From Campylobacteraceae bacterium (lineage in GTDB: Bacteria > Campylobacterota > Campylobacteria > Campylobacterales > Campylobacteraceae), in NCBI GenBank assembly GCA_031263195.1, contig JAISGD010000010.1:96075-160074 (forward strand): a DNA stretch of 64,000 nt, written 5' to 3'. Each line of letters begins with the position of its first letter. Positions within the stretch are counted from its first letter, which is position 1. The notes under the pieces were generated by a model. The model had not been told where the DNA came from and did no database searches. It saw only the letters and a program-made list of their open reading frames with translations. This document shows, one piece after another, positions 50,764 through 63,328 of this stretch. Both the position numbers and the translations under genes were made by a program.

Positions 50764-52122
50764 ATGTTAAGTGCTTTTTTAAGTCCTGAAATACTCTTAA
50801 TACTACAAGTAATTGTAGTATTGGGAGCTATTTTTATAGGTGTTCGTTTAGGCGGCATAGCGATAGGTTATGCCGGAGGCATAGGTTTAGTAATCCTGTG
50901 TTTGTTTCTCGGATTAAATCCGGGCGGTATTACGGGAGATAAAGTTTTTATTCCCATAGATGTTATTTTGATAATTATGTCTGTTATTTCGGCTATCGCG
51001 GCTATGCAAGTTGCCGGCGGACTTGATTATTTGGTGCATTTAGCGGAAAAACTTTTGAGAAAAAACCCAAAATATATAACATTTTTGGGACCTACCGTAA
51101 CGTACTTTTTAACGATATTCGCAGGTACGGGACACACGGCGTTTTCAGCGCTTCCGGTTATCGCCGAAGTCTCCAAAGAACAGGGTATTAAACCATCTAT
51201 TCCTTTAAGCGTATCGGTCGTATCGTCGCAAATCGCTATCACAGCTTCGCCTGTTTCGGCTGCCGTTATTTTTATGAGCAGCGAAAACGCGTTAGGGGGT
51301 CTTGGAGTAGGATATCTTACGATTTTAGCTATTTGTATCCCAACGACATTTATAGCTTGTATGATAACTGCATTTATTTGCAACCTTTTTAACACAGATC
51401 TTAGCAAAGACGCTGTTTATCAAGAGAGATTAAAAGAGGGTCTAATCAAGTTCAAAGGTCAGAGCGAATTTGTCGCTAAAAAAGGCGCTAAACTGTCCGT
51501 TATACTATTTTTAGTCGGCATTTTGGCGATCATTTTATACGCAAGTGCAATTAGCGATGCTCTTAAATGGATAGAAAAACCGATTGTAGGGCGGGATGCC
51601 GCTATCATAATGTTTATGCTCACAATCGCTACTCTTATCGCGTTTTTTTGCAAGATAGACACGGGCAATGTTTTAAACGCTTCAACGTTCAAATCGGGTA
51701 TGACCGCTTGTATTTGCGTTCTTGGCGTCGCGTGGTTGGGTACTACTTTTGTAAAAGGCAATGAAGCAGGTATTCAAAATATCGCGGGCGATTTATTAAA
51801 TCACTATCCTTGGATGTTGGCGGTAGTACTGTTTTTCGCAAGTACGCTTTTATATTCTCAGGCGGCAACCGCAAAAGCTCTTATACCAACCGCTATTTTA
51901 TTGGGCGTTGAACCGACGACAATGGTAGCCTCTTTCGCGGCTGTAAGCGCGCTGTTTGTATTGCCTACGTATCCTACTCTTTTGGCTGCCGTTCAAATGG
52001 ATGATACGGGAAGTACGAGAATAGGAAAATATGTCTTTAACCATCCGTTTTTATTCCCGGGAGTATTGGCTATAGGAATAGCGGTAGCGTTAGGATTTTT
52101 AATAGCTCCGATACTAATTTAA
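50764..52122 (+). CDS. Anaerobic C4-dicarboxylate transporter (Dcu family)
   Basis: Polytopic; FAGTGHTAFSALPVIAEVSKEQGIKPSIPLSVSVVSSQIAI. Confidence 0.93.
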   Translation: MLSAFLSPEILLILQVIVVLGAIFIGVRLGGIAIGYAGGIGLVILCLFLGLNPGGITGDKVFIPIDVILIIMSVISAIAAMQVAGGLDYLVHLAEKLLRKNPKYITFLGPTVTYFLTIFAGTGHTAFSALPVIAEVSKEQGIKPSIPLSVSVVSSQIAITASPVSAAVIFMSSENALGGLGVGYLTILAICIPTTFIACMITAFICNLFNTDLSKDAVYQERLKEGLIKFKGQSEFVAKKGAKLSVILFLVGILAIILYASAISDALKWIEKPIVGRDAAIIMFMLTIATLIAFFCKIDTGNVLNASTFKSGMTACICVLGVAWLGTTFVKGNEAGIQNIAGDLLNHYPWMLAVVLFFASTLLYSQAATAKALIPTAILLGVEPTTMVASFAAVSALFVLPTYPTLLAAVQMDDTGSTRIGKYVFNHPFLFPGVLAIGIAVALGFLIAPILI

Positions 52123-52209
52123 AAACTTCCAAAGTTTTTTAAAGGAGATTGATAGAGCGTTTATATGTTACATGTAAGCGTTCTATCCTTACTTAAAGTA
52201 GATTTGTAA

Positions 52210-53286
<1,077 letters not shown>

Positions 53287-53303
53287 AATAATTCGTATTC
53301 TCA

Positions 53304-53348
53304 TCTTTCCTTGTTATTTTAAAAAGATAACAGGGAAAGAAACTTTTT
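53304..53348 (+). terminator. Intrinsic terminator after asparaginase gene
   Basis: TCTTTCC..GTTAT...ATAAC..GGAAAGA then CTTTTTTT. Confidence 0.8.
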
Positions 53349-53387
53349 TTCGCTAAAATACCGTATATTTTTGGGTGTGTGAGTATA

Positions 53388-55220
53388 ATGAAGTTTTTCA
53401 TAAAAATTTTTATTTTATTGTTAATGGCAAATTACGTTTTTGCCGAAGATAAACAAGTGCTTGTCATTAACTCGTATCATCGCGGTTTTCAATGGAGCGA
53501 CGATGTGATAAAAGGCTTGGAGAGCGTCTTATCTCAGCATATAGATATAACTATCAACATTTTGTATATGGATTCAAAAAGAATCAACTCGCAAGAATAC
53601 TACGAAAAATTATTAGAACTTTATAAACTTCAATTGCAAAATCGCAAATATGACTTGATCGTCGTGATTGACAAGTTTGCTTACGATTTTATACTTCAAT
53701 ACTATCACGAACTTTTTACAAACGAACCGATTCTTTTTTCGGGGCTCGAGAGAAACTCTCTTGAGGAGATAAAAGAGAGCAAGCTTGAGGATAAAATTTT
53801 TGGAGTATATGAAAGAAGAGCTATTGGCGAAATTATCGTTATGATTTCAAAAATGATTCCGAATTTAAAAAAGCTTTATATTATTAACGATCAAAGTGAA
53901 AACGGCGACGATACGAACCCTTTTATACTTGAAGCGATAAAAAATAATGAGAAAGATATTGATATAGAGTACATAAGAGCGTCTACATTGGATGAAATTG
54001 AAGAGAGATTCTCCTCATATAAAAACGACGAAGCGATTTTTTACGTAAGATTTTATAACGACAAATACGGCAATTTTTATAGAAATAACCAGATAGCCAC
54101 AACGCTTGAAAAACTTAAATTGCCCGTTTTTGTTACCGACACTCTTTTTATGGGCAAAGGCGCGCTTGGCGGTAAACTTGTGCTTATTGACGAACTTGGG
54201 CAAGAGACGGGAAAAGTCGCGATTGATATTTTAGAAGGTAAATTAAAGCCGCTTTTTACCACAACGCTTGAGAAATACTCTTTTCAATTTGACCTGAATA
54301 AGTTAAAAGAGTTTAATTTGCAGCCAAGTCTCGCGGTGAAGGATTATACGATTATAAATATGCCACAAACGTTTTTTGACAAATACAGAGAGTTTATAAA
54401 TTTTGTTTTTATTATCTCGCCGCTTTTGGTTTTTTTGATTTTGGGGCTTTTGCATAATATTTATATGAGAGTTAAAAATGAGAAAAAATTACGTCTTGCC
54501 GAACTTGAAAAAAACAAACACAGACAATTTGTTATTCAACAGTCAAAATTAGCGGAAATTGGCGAAGTATTTTCCTCTATCGCGCATCAGTGGAAAAATC
54601 CTTTGGTGGAGATAGCGACCATAGCCCAAGAGCACGCTTTTAAAGAGCGTGACAAAAACAGTCAATTCGTAAAAGACATTATGGTTCAAATACGCTATAT
54701 GACCGATACTATAAGCGATTTTCAAAAATTTATATCTCCTTCTGCCGTTAAAGTATCTTTCAATGTGGAAGAGGCTATAAAATCTATGATGAAGATTATA
54801 AATCATACGATTAAATACAATTATATAGACATCATTATAAACAAAAACAAGGCGGAGTGGCTAACTGTTTACGGTTATAAAAACGAGTTTATGCAAATAC
54901 TTTTAAATATCGTAAATAACGCTAAAGATCAGATAACGGAACTTAGAAGCAAAAGAGCGATAAAAAGAGGGCAGATAGAGTTTTTTATATACAATAAAAA
55001 AGAACTTGTCGTTATAGAGATAAGCGATAATGCGGGCGGTATAAGAGACGATATATTTCCGCATATATTTGACGCTTACTATACGACCAAAAAAAACGGA
55101 CACGGCATAGGACTTTACATGTCAAAACTTATAATTGAAAATAAGATGGGCGGAAAAATAGAGGCTTTCAATAAAAAAGACGGCGCTTGTTTTAAAATAT
55201 CGCTGGAGGCTGTAAAATGA
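53388..55220 (+). CDS. Sensor histidine kinase with ABC substrate-binding-like periplasmic domain
   Basis: IAHQWKNPLVEIA H-box, NIVNNAKDQI, DNAGGI, GHGIGLYMSK; N-terminal VINSYHRGFQWSDDVIKGLE. Confidence 0.9.
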   Translation: MKFFIKIFILLLMANYVFAEDKQVLVINSYHRGFQWSDDVIKGLESVLSQHIDITINILYMDSKRINSQEYYEKLLELYKLQLQNRKYDLIVVIDKFAYDFILQYYHELFTNEPILFSGLERNSLEEIKESKLEDKIFGVYERRAIGEIIVMISKMIPNLKKLYIINDQSENGDDTNPFILEAIKNNEKDIDIEYIRASTLDEIEERFSSYKNDEAIFYVRFYNDKYGNFYRNNQIATTLEKLKLPVFVTDTLFMGKGALGGKLVLIDELGQETGKVAIDILEGKLKPLFTTTLEKYSFQFDLNKLKEFNLQPSLAVKDYTIINMPQTFFDKYREFINFVFIISPLLVFLILGLLHNIYMRVKNEKKLRLAELEKNKHRQFVIQQSKLAEIGEVFSSIAHQWKNPLVEIATIAQEHAFKERDKNSQFVKDIMVQIRYMTDTISDFQKFISPSAVKVSFNVEEAIKSMMKIINHTIKYNYIDIIINKNKAEWLTVYGYKNEFMQILLNIVNNAKDQITELRSKRAIKRGQIEFFIYNKKELVVIEISDNAGGIRDDIFPHIFDAYYTTKKNGHGIGLYMSKLIIENKMGGKIEAFNKKDGACFKISLEAVK

Positions 55221-55861
55221 AAATCTTAGTTTTGGAAGACAATGAGAGATTGGCGAATTTGATAAAAGTCACTTTGGAGCAAGAAGACTTTAAAACGGAT
55301 GTTTTTTACGATGGAGAAGAGGCGTTAAATGCCATAAATAACGGCTATCACTGCTATGTTTTAGATATAAACGTGCCTTCGGTTGACGGTATAAGCATAC
55401 TTGATACGATAAGGATGTATCACAAAAATGTGCCCGTTATTATCATTAGCTCAAATCACGAATTGGATAATATTCAAAAAGCTTATGAGATTGGGGCTGA
55501 TGATTATTTGAAAAAGCCGTTTTTCAATTATGAGCTTGTGCAAAAAATCAAAAAATTTTGCAGATCTTCAACAATTTCGGTTATAAATCTAACGAGCGGA
55601 TATGTGTTTAATTATGAAAACAGCAGATTGTACGACGATAAAGGCAAAGAGATACCGCTCGCGAAAAAAGAGATACTCTTTTTTGAGCTTTTTGTAAAAA
55701 ATCGTCAGCGTATTGTCACATTTAACGAGATGGAGGAGTACATATGGGAAGGAGAGGATACTTCCATATTAAATATAAGAGCGCTCATTAAGAGGTTGCG
55801 TAAAAAACTTCCCGAAAACGCCATAAAAATAGTCAAAGAGATAGGTTACGCGCTAAATTAA
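55217..55861 (+). CDS. OmpR-type response regulator
   Basis: LEDNERL, VLDINVPSVDGIS, KKPF; winged-helix C-terminus. Confidence 0.93.
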   Translation: MKILVLEDNERLANLIKVTLEQEDFKTDVFYDGEEALNAINNGYHCYVLDINVPSVDGISILDTIRMYHKNVPVIIISSNHELDNIQKAYEIGADDYLKKPFFNYELVQKIKKFCRSSTISVINLTSGYVFNYENSRLYDDKGKEIPLAKKEILFFELFVKNRQRIVTFNEMEEYIWEGEDTSILNIRALIKRLRKKLPENAIKIVKEIGYALN

Positions 55862-56202
55862 GGCTGTTTTGTTACATACTCGTACAGACTCTCCATTTCT
55901 TCGTTTGTTAAAGAGTATTTGGGCATAACTGTTTTTGGATTATCTAGGGCTTTAAAAAAATTGGCTTTTGTTATATTACTTATAGGCGGTGCGATAAGTT
56001 TTCTGATTTCACCTTTTTGTCTGAAAGAGGCTATAACTTTTCCTTTAGCGTCATTGCCGTGACACTTATCACAACCTATACCGCGCGGGTTTAAATAAAG
56101 AAGTTCGGCATACTCCATTCTTGTTATAAAATCATCTGCCAAAAGAGATGAAATCAATGTCAACAGTGCAAATATCAGACGCATTTTATTCTTTTTTGCC
56201 AA
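55858..56202 (-). CDS. Cytochrome c
   Basis: CDKCH with downstream Met-containing MPKYSLTNEEMESLYEYV. Confidence 0.88.
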   Translation of the reverse strand: MAKKNKMRLIFALLTLISSLLADDFITRMEYAELLYLNPRGIGCDKCHGNDAKGKVIASFRQKGEIRKLIAPPISNITKANFFKALDNPKTVMPKYSLTNEEMESLYEYVTKQP

Positions 56203-56253
56203 ATTTTAATAGTTAAATGGTATCATACCAAAACATTTTTTAAAAGGCTATTT

Positions 56254-57099
56254 ATGACGCTTTTAGATGGAAAAACTCTATCGCAGCTAATACAAAAAGA
56301 GATACAAAAAGAGACTGAAGAACTTAAAAAAAATGGTGTAACGGTAGGTCTTGCCGTCATTTTGGTGGGCGATGACGCCGCCAGCCACTTGTATGTGAAG
56401 ATGAAAGAAAAAGCATGCGAGAACGCCGGTATCTACTCTGTCGTTCATAAAATGCCCTCCTCTATCTCTGAAGAGAATATTCTCGAAACAATAGCGCTAA
56501 TGAATAAAAATGCCAATATTGACGGTATTCTGGTTCAGCTTCCGTTGCCGCGCCATATAAATCAGACTAAAATCATTGAAGCTATCGACACCGCGAAAGA
56601 TGTGGACGGTTTTCATCCGTTTAACGTAGGACGTCTTGTCGCAGGACTTGATGGTTTTGTGCCGTGTACTCCTCTTGGCGTAATGAGGCTTTTGGAACAT
56701 TACAAGATTGACGTCAAGGGTCTAAACGCATGCGTAGTTGGAGCCAGCAATATAGTAGGAAAACCTATGATGAACCTTTTGTTGAACACTTTTGCTACTG
56801 TTGATATTTGCCATATCTATACTAAAGATTTGGCGTCTCATACAAAAAAAGCCGACCTTTTGATAGTAGGTGTGGGAAAAGCCGGACTTATAACAAAAGA
56901 TATGGTGAAAGAGAACGCTATAGTTATAGATATAGGCGTGAACCACGTAAACGGTAAACTCACAGGGGATGTTGATTTTGAAAATGTCGCTCCCAAATGC
57001 TCTTTTATAACTCCGGTGCCGGGAGGCGTTGGTCCTATGACTATAGCGATGCTTTTATCAAACACTATCAGAGCGGCAAAGAGCGAGAGAAGACTATGA
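56254..57099 (+). CDS. folD: Methylenetetrahydrofolate dehydrogenase/cyclohydrolase
   Basis: DGILVQLPLPRHI, PVPGGVGPMTIAMLL. Confidence 0.97.
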   Translation: MTLLDGKTLSQLIQKEIQKETEELKKNGVTVGLAVILVGDDAASHLYVKMKEKACENAGIYSVVHKMPSSISEENILETIALMNKNANIDGILVQLPLPRHINQTKIIEAIDTAKDVDGFHPFNVGRLVAGLDGFVPCTPLGVMRLLEHYKIDVKGLNACVVGASNIVGKPMMNLLLNTFATVDICHIYTKDLASHTKKADLLIVGVGKAGLITKDMVKENAIVIDIGVNHVNGKLTGDVDFENVAPKCSFITPVPGGVGPMTIAMLLSNTIRAAKSERRL

Positions 57100-58022
57100 A
57101 AAGATTTTTTATCAAACTTTACAATTTTGCGAGTAGTTGGACCGGCACGATAATCATAGTTTTTGCTATTATCTTTTTTGTAGCACAGGCTTTTATCATT
57201 CCAAGCGCATCTATGCAAAATTCGCTTCTAATAGGCGATTTTCTGTTTGCTAAAAAATTCTCTTACGGTGTAGCGATACCAAGAATTCCGCTTAGCAATA
57301 CCCCCGTTTTTCCTGATATTTTTAATAACGGCCATATTATTGAAGGTGAAAAACCACAAAGAGGCGATATAGTCATTTTCTTAAATCCTTTAAATGATAA
57401 AGAAAATTTTGTAAAAAGATGTTTCGCCGTAGGCGGCGATGAAGTCATTTATAAAGACGATGCTTTTTATTTGCATCATAATGAGGGTGACGAGTATATC
57501 AAAAAAAATTATCCGGCAGATGAAATAACAGAAATTTCAGGCAAACTTTGGGTCAAAAATCCATATGTAGAAATATATCCCGGTATCAACTATGGACTTG
57601 ATGCAAATACGATGATGAATATGATAGCGTGGGAAAACAACCCGTGGCATAGAGGGCGCAGAATCGCGATGGATAAGATATCAACAAATGAATTGGAACC
57701 GTTTGATTACGCACTTAGAAGGATAAGCATACCCTACCCCAATCCATATAATGAAAATGAAATTCGAACTGTCATAGTAGATATCCCGAATTTCAACGCG
57801 TTTTATGTGAAAATTCCGCAAGATGAATTTTTTATGATAGGCGATAATCGCGACAATTCGCAAGACAGCAGATTTTTTGGAAGCATACCCTATAAACTTA
57901 TTATCGGAAAACCTTGGTTTATCTACTTTTCGTGGGATTCAAATAAAGTTCCGCGATGGGATAGGATAGGTAAATTCGTATCCACGCTTGAAAAAACAGA
58001 GCATAAAAACATAAGATACTGA
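57096..58022 (+). CDS. lepB: Signal peptidase I
   Basis: IPSASMQNSLLIGDFLFAKKFSYG, GDNRDNSQDSRFFG. Confidence 0.95.
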   Translation: MKRFFIKLYNFASSWTGTIIIVFAIIFFVAQAFIIPSASMQNSLLIGDFLFAKKFSYGVAIPRIPLSNTPVFPDIFNNGHIIEGEKPQRGDIVIFLNPLNDKENFVKRCFAVGGDEVIYKDDAFYLHHNEGDEYIKKNYPADEITEISGKLWVKNPYVEIYPGINYGLDANTMMNMIAWENNPWHRGRRIAMDKISTNELEPFDYALRRISIPYPNPYNENEIRTVIVDIPNFNAFYVKIPQDEFFMIGDNRDNSQDSRFFGSIPYKLIIGKPWFIYFSWDSNKVPRWDRIGKFVSTLEKTEHKNIRY

Positions 58023-58309
58023 AAAGTTTTTTTGGTATCTTTCAATTAGTTACATGTAAGGCTATTTAACAACATAATTTGTATCGTTGTGGCAATGAAA
58101 TAAAAAACATTTGCCGTAATTATTTTTTATTTATTGCGATGAATGAAAGACAATAAATAATCTACCTCTCTTTTTCGTCTAAAATAGCCTCGCTCAAGCT
58201 TGCTCTTTTAAAAAGATATTCTTATCTTGCCATTGTTAGAAATGCCATATCCTTCATTTATCATTAAAAGGGGCTCACAACATACAATCCAAAATAAAAA
58301 CGCTTAATT

Positions 58310-59557
58310 TCAACTGCTCTTTAACTCCTTGCTAAGTTTGTAAGCCAAAAAGACTAAAAACGCAACCCCCAAAACCAAAGCTATCCAAATCGCCCATTCC
58401 GGCACTCTATTTTTCTCTTCTATTTTTGTCTCGAGCGCTTTTTCTTCGCCAAGTTTTACAAAATTTCCCGTATTAACTATCGGTATATCGTCGATATCGA
58501 TACCGCTCAAAAAATCAGACTCTGGCAAACCAAGCGCTTTAGCTCCAAAAGAGCCGTAAGCTAAAACAAACGGAGCATTGTTAGCACTGTTAAAAACAAT
58601 ATCTATCCTTTTTCTATATACTGTAAACTGTGGAATATTATTAAAGCCGCCATTAGTTTTTAGCATAAATTCTTTGGCAAAAACAGTCTTTTGAAGTTTT
58701 ATGTCAGCATCCTCATTTACAATGCGTCCGTCAAACTTTACCCATTTATCTTTGCTGCTGTCTTTATAAAAAAGCGTCAACGGCAGTATTAAATTGCTTT
58801 GCCTCAAATTAATAAATACGCTCTCTACAGGTTGAATTGACTGAAATTCATATACTATGCTATTGTTTATCGTTTCTTTATACTCCGCGTCTAGCGCAAC
58901 AAACGATTGGTCTATATATTGCTCCTTTGTATAAGCTTCAACTGATGTAATTTTCGGTATTTCCACATCTGAAGTTATAACAAGCTGCCAACCTTTGATA
59001 TTGGAGTAATAGCTATAATCTCTCAGCACTATTTCGCTTATCCTTAAACTGCTCTCATCCGATACGTCTTTTAGTTCAGCTAATAAAACACCGTTCGCCG
59101 CGCTTATATTACCGCTGTTTGATAATTGAATATTAATATTCGCTTTCGCTTCCCAATTGTAATCCGAACTCTCCCAGTTAAGATTGAAAAATGACGGATA
59201 TTCCGTTTTGTTTGACAACTCTATAAAATATGTATAAGTATACATACTTTCATTGTTTGCGGTATTGCTGTTTTTTTTATTTATAAAATACAAAGTTGCT
59301 GGTATCTCTTGCGTGATATCTTTCGCCCTTTTTGTACCGATAAATGAAAAAGCGACCGCTTGATCGTTTTTATTAAAAATTGCCACATCCTCAAGCGAAG
59401 GCGAAAGAGTTCGCAAATAAACATCGTTGGGAATATTTACTCTGCTTAGCGTATCTCTTCCGTCCGCGTTAATCTCTAATCCGTAAGCATAATCATACGA
59501 ACTTTGCGCGACAAGACAAGACGTGAGCACTAAGATGGATATAATTTTTTTGTACAT
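58310..59557 (-). CDS. DUF3999-like protein
   Basis: Signal peptide, C-terminal TM; adjacent to DUF2339-like gene. Confidence 0.7.
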   Translation of the reverse strand: MYKKIISILVLTSCLVAQSSYDYAYGLEINADGRDTLSRVNIPNDVYLRTLSPSLEDVAIFNKNDQAVAFSFIGTKRAKDITQEIPATLYFINKKNSNTANNESMYTYTYFIELSNKTEYPSFFNLNWESSDYNWEAKANINIQLSNSGNISAANGVLLAELKDVSDESSLRISEIVLRDYSYYSNIKGWQLVITSDVEIPKITSVEAYTKEQYIDQSFVALDAEYKETINNSIVYEFQSIQPVESVFINLRQSNLILPLTLFYKDSSKDKWVKFDGRIVNEDADIKLQKTVFAKEFMLKTNGGFNNIPQFTVYRKRIDIVFNSANNAPFVLAYGSFGAKALGLPESDFLSGIDIDDIPIVNTGNFVKLGEEKALETKIEEKNRVPEWAIWIALVLGVAFLVFLAYKLSKELKSS

Positions 59558-59560
59558 CTT

Positions 59561-62194
59561 TTAATCCTTTTTTATATCTATATTTTCTTTTGGAGGTATA
59601 GGCGCTAAAAATCCGATAACAAGCATCAGTAATGCGACGCCTATAAAAACCGAGGCTCTGAACAATCCTTCTAATTTTACGCTGTCATGCAATACGAGTT
59701 TTATCACAACGATAACCAATAAAGCCATACCGATAAACCATATTTTTCTATTTTTGCTTTTATTCGCAAAAATTATCAAAAATAGAGCTAAAAACGTCCA
59801 GATAATAGAAAATACGCTTTGTGCTATCTCGCTGTTCCATAAAAGATAATACGACCAAGGTATATCAAAAAAGCAGCTTACAGCTCTTAAGACTATGCTG
59901 TTGAATTCCAAAAAGCAGATAAAAGCAAACAACATGTATGTAAAAAATACAACTCTTTTTTGTCTATTTTGAACCGCATTATCAATATAAAATTTCAATA
60001 CTATAAGTACAAAAATAACGCTCTCTTCTAAAGGATTTAGGATCGGGATATATTGCAAACCAAATTGGTATCCTATAGCAAGCGCTGATAAAAGTTTGAT
60101 AATAAGAAAAAATGCCACGGGAGCTAACCCTATATATCGATATATCGACACAAATCTATTGAACGGAAACAGATCTCTTTTTTGAAAAATCATAACAATC
60201 AAAATAACGGCGGCAAAAACAACGCCAAACAATGACCACTCCAAATACTCTTGATAATACCACAATATAAAAGTATCTGCGAATAATTGAAGTTTATCGT
60301 ATATCCAAAGCAAAATCGCCCAAAACAAAGATACATGTAAAACAGCTTCCATATTTTTATAAAGCCGCTTAAAAAACGAACCTTTGTAAAGATAAAAATA
60401 AGCGCTCGCAAAAGCTAACAGATAACTTATATCGTAAAAAAATGAGTTCTCTTCCGTATCATGATAGAGCATCGTGAAAAAAATAGAGGGCCAAAGAGAT
60501 ATCAAGGCGCACTCTAAAATCTCCCATTTTACCGATCTTCCGACAAAATACCAAAACCAACTTAAAAACACAAAAGCAAGCGCGAAATACATGTAGCTGA
60601 AATTATTGTAATCATAAAAATAGTAGTACGATATCTCCGACAACCCGCTTATCCAGTATATCCATGAGAGAGACGAGAGCAAAAGCATAACGTAACTTGA
60701 AATCTTTAAACTCTTATCCAAACTTTGAAATCGATAAAAAAGACACGCGTTAAAAAACAAAACCGTATTCATAACAACAGAGGTATCAAACGTGTAGTTT
60801 AACCGATTGTTTTGATATATGAATAAAACAGCTCCAAACAAAGTTATAAGAAGTCCAAAGTAACTTAACTTATATTGATTGTTCTTTATGGCTATCCATG
60901 TTATAGCGCTTCCCTCAAAAAGCCATATTAAAGAGGCGGCATCATTATCAAATGCCAAAGGAACGGCAAGAGTGGCAAATCCAATGCCAATTCCAAGCAT
61001 ATACAAAGAAGTTCTTTTGCCCGCATCTTTGAATCTTTTCAATATAACAAATGAACCCGTTAAATAAAAAAGCCCGAAACCCAAAGCGGCAAAAGCCGAA
61101 GCAAATTCCAAACGCGGCAATATATGATATTCCAAAGCATAGCTTAAAATAGGCGTGCCAAACAAAAACGCGATATCTACGGCGTTATGATACGTACTTT
61201 CTCTCTCATGCCTTACAAAAAGCAAAACGGCAAGTATTCCGAAAATCAATAAATTCGCTATGACAAAAGCTTGAGTTTCAGGGTAAAATTCTACATTGTA
61301 AGATTTTATATACCACAAACTCGTAACTGCGATGGTAAATATAAATCCTATCAAGTTTAAAACGCGCCATGAGCGCCATCGGCTGATAACGACAAGCGCT
61401 AAAGAGATTATCGTATAATAGCTAAAAAGCACTATATGCTCACCTTCGCTGCTTGACAATAAAACAGGCGACAAATAAGCGCCGACAAACGCCAATATCG
61501 CCAAACTAATAGCGTTTTGCAAAACGGCAAAGTAAACGCTAAGCGCGCATATGACGACAAGTAACGCAAACGCGACGCTAACGGGAATAAAAGCGTATAT
61601 TTTAAACGCGGCAAAAATCGTAAGATACAAAACTCCTATTCCTCCGCCTTCAAGTATAAGAGCGTAAATATTTTTAAAATTTCTAAGCCGCCAACCTGTA
61701 CCAAATAATGTAAATCCCAATATCAAGCTTCCCAAAACTCTTATTTGAGGAGATAACATGCCATGCTCAATACTATATTTAAGCAAAAACGAGATACCGA
61801 AAAACAAAATAACAATGGCGATTTTAGCGATAAAATTTTCTCCAAGCCATTTTATAAATCTCTCTTTTAATTTATCAAATTGAGTATCCGTATGCGGCAG
61901 TGAAATTTTTCTGTCTATCTTTTGCAAACGAGGTCTCACGCCACTGTTTTGAACCGAGTCAAATGAGCGTGCCGGAGCTATTGTTTGAGTGATTGGATCT
62001 GTTTTTGGTTTTAAAATCACAGAATCGTTCTCTTTTGAAGGAGAGTTATATGAAGTTTCAAGTTTTTTTTCTAAATATTTGACCCTTTGCTTTAAGTTAT
62101 TTATCATAACGATGACTATTATCGGAAATGCGAATATAGCGATAACACATAAACCTATTATGATTTCAATTATGCCAATAAACCCTATAAACAT
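59561..62194 (-). CDS. DUF2339-like polytopic membrane protein
   Basis: WLGENFIAKIAIVILFFGISFLLKY followed by many TM helices. Confidence 0.82.
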   Translation of the reverse strand: MFIGFIGIIEIIIGLCVIAIFAFPIIVIVMINNLKQRVKYLEKKLETSYNSPSKENDSVILKPKTDPITQTIAPARSFDSVQNSGVRPRLQKIDRKISLPHTDTQFDKLKERFIKWLGENFIAKIAIVILFFGISFLLKYSIEHGMLSPQIRVLGSLILGFTLFGTGWRLRNFKNIYALILEGGGIGVLYLTIFAAFKIYAFIPVSVAFALLVVICALSVYFAVLQNAISLAILAFVGAYLSPVLLSSSEGEHIVLFSYYTIISLALVVISRWRSWRVLNLIGFIFTIAVTSLWYIKSYNVEFYPETQAFVIANLLIFGILAVLLFVRHERESTYHNAVDIAFLFGTPILSYALEYHILPRLEFASAFAALGFGLFYLTGSFVILKRFKDAGKRTSLYMLGIGIGFATLAVPLAFDNDAASLIWLFEGSAITWIAIKNNQYKLSYFGLLITLFGAVLFIYQNNRLNYTFDTSVVMNTVLFFNACLFYRFQSLDKSLKISSYVMLLLSSLSWIYWISGLSEISYYYFYDYNNFSYMYFALAFVFLSWFWYFVGRSVKWEILECALISLWPSIFFTMLYHDTEENSFFYDISYLLAFASAYFYLYKGSFFKRLYKNMEAVLHVSLFWAILLWIYDKLQLFADTFILWYYQEYLEWSLFGVVFAAVILIVMIFQKRDLFPFNRFVSIYRYIGLAPVAFFLIIKLLSALAIGYQFGLQYIPILNPLEESVIFVLIVLKFYIDNAVQNRQKRVVFFTYMLFAFICFLEFNSIVLRAVSCFFDIPWSYYLLWNSEIAQSVFSIIWTFLALFLIIFANKSKNRKIWFIGMALLVIVVIKLVLHDSVKLEGLFRASVFIGVALLMLVIGFLAPIPPKENIDIKKD

Positions 62195-62330
62195 AAAATA
62201 TCCTCTCTAATATTTTATTTTATGAATATTAGCTAATAAAAGCTGAAAAATGTATATTTTGAATATTAAAAAATAACTGTCTCTTAATTATCCATATGGT
62301 ATAATCGCTATTTTTCAAAAAGGGAAAAAA

Positions 62331-62771
62331 GTGAAATTTTACGTCGCGAACGACCATGCCGGATTTAGCATAAAATCCGACGTTATAAAAATACTAAAAG
62401 AAAAAGATTGCGAAATTGTCGATCTTGGAGCGACAAGCTGTGAGAGAGTGGATTATCCGGATTTCGCGCATACCCTTTGCGAAGCGGTACTGAAAGATAA
62501 CGAAAGTTTTGGAATACTTATATGCGGTTCGGGTATTGGTATGAGCATGGCGGCAAACAGACACAAAGGTATACGAGCCGCGCTTTGCCACGACGCATAT
62601 ACGGCAAAAATGGCGCGCGCGCATAATAACGCAAATGTTTTGTGTTTTGGGGAGAGAATATCGGGACTTGGCGTTATAGAATCAATGATCGACGCATGGA
62701 TAAACGAGTCGTTTGAGGGCGGCAGACACGCCGCGCGAGTAAAAAAAATAGAAATACGGGACGGTTGTTAG
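62331..62771 (+). CDS. rpiB: Ribose 5-phosphate isomerase B
   Basis: [32 protein letters not shown]. Confidence 0.95.
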   Translation: MKFYVANDHAGFSIKSDVIKILKEKDCEIVDLGATSCERVDYPDFAHTLCEAVLKDNESFGILICGSGIGMSMAANRHKGIRAALCHDAYTAKMARAHNNANVLCFGERISGLGVIESMIDAWINESFEGGRHAARVKKIEIRDGC

Positions 62772-63328
62772 TGGTTGTTTTAAACGAAAAGGAAAAAGAG
62801 TATATATCAAGCAAAATAAGAGATGTGCATGATTTCCCAAAACCAGGAATTATCTTTAAAGATATAACCACGCTTTTAAACGACAAAGAGGCTTTTAATT
62901 TTTTGATAGAGCATTTAACGCAAAGATACAAATCGTTTGATTTTGAATTTATAACGGGAATTGAGAGTAGAGGATTTATATTAGCAGGCGCGCTCGCTGC
63001 GACGTTAAACAAAGCCTTCGTCCCTATAAGAAAACCAAAAAAACTCCCTTACACAACTATCAGTGAAAAATATTCGCTTGAATACGGCATAGACGAGATA
63101 GAGATACATATAGACGCTTTTGACAAATCTTCGCAACGCCCGCCCAAAGTTTTACTCATTGATGATTTGATAGCCACGGGCGGTACGGCAAAAGCAGCGA
63201 TAAGACTTTTAAAAAAAATACATGTAGAGTGTGTAGAAGCCTGTTTCTTAATAAACTTAAAATTTTTAAAAGGCGATGTTGAGATAGCTCAAAGCACGCC
63301 CATATATTCCGTTTTAGAGATTTTCTGA
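62765..63328 (+). CDS. apt: Adenine phosphoribosyltransferase
   Basis: [31 protein letters not shown]. Confidence 0.95.
   Translation: MLVVVLNEKEKEYISSKIRDVHDFPKPGIIFKDITTLLNDKEAFNFLIEHLTQRYKSFDFEFITGIESRGFILAGALAATLNKAFVPIRKPKKLPYTTISEKYSLEYGIDEIEIHIDAFDKSSQRPPKVLLIDDLIATGGTAKAAIRLLKKIHVECVEACFLINLKFLKGDVEIAQSTPIYSVLEIF

Noticed and set aside
57263-57448. Antisense ORFs within lepB and folD
   Set aside because: Codon-mirror ORFs with no motif or RBS.
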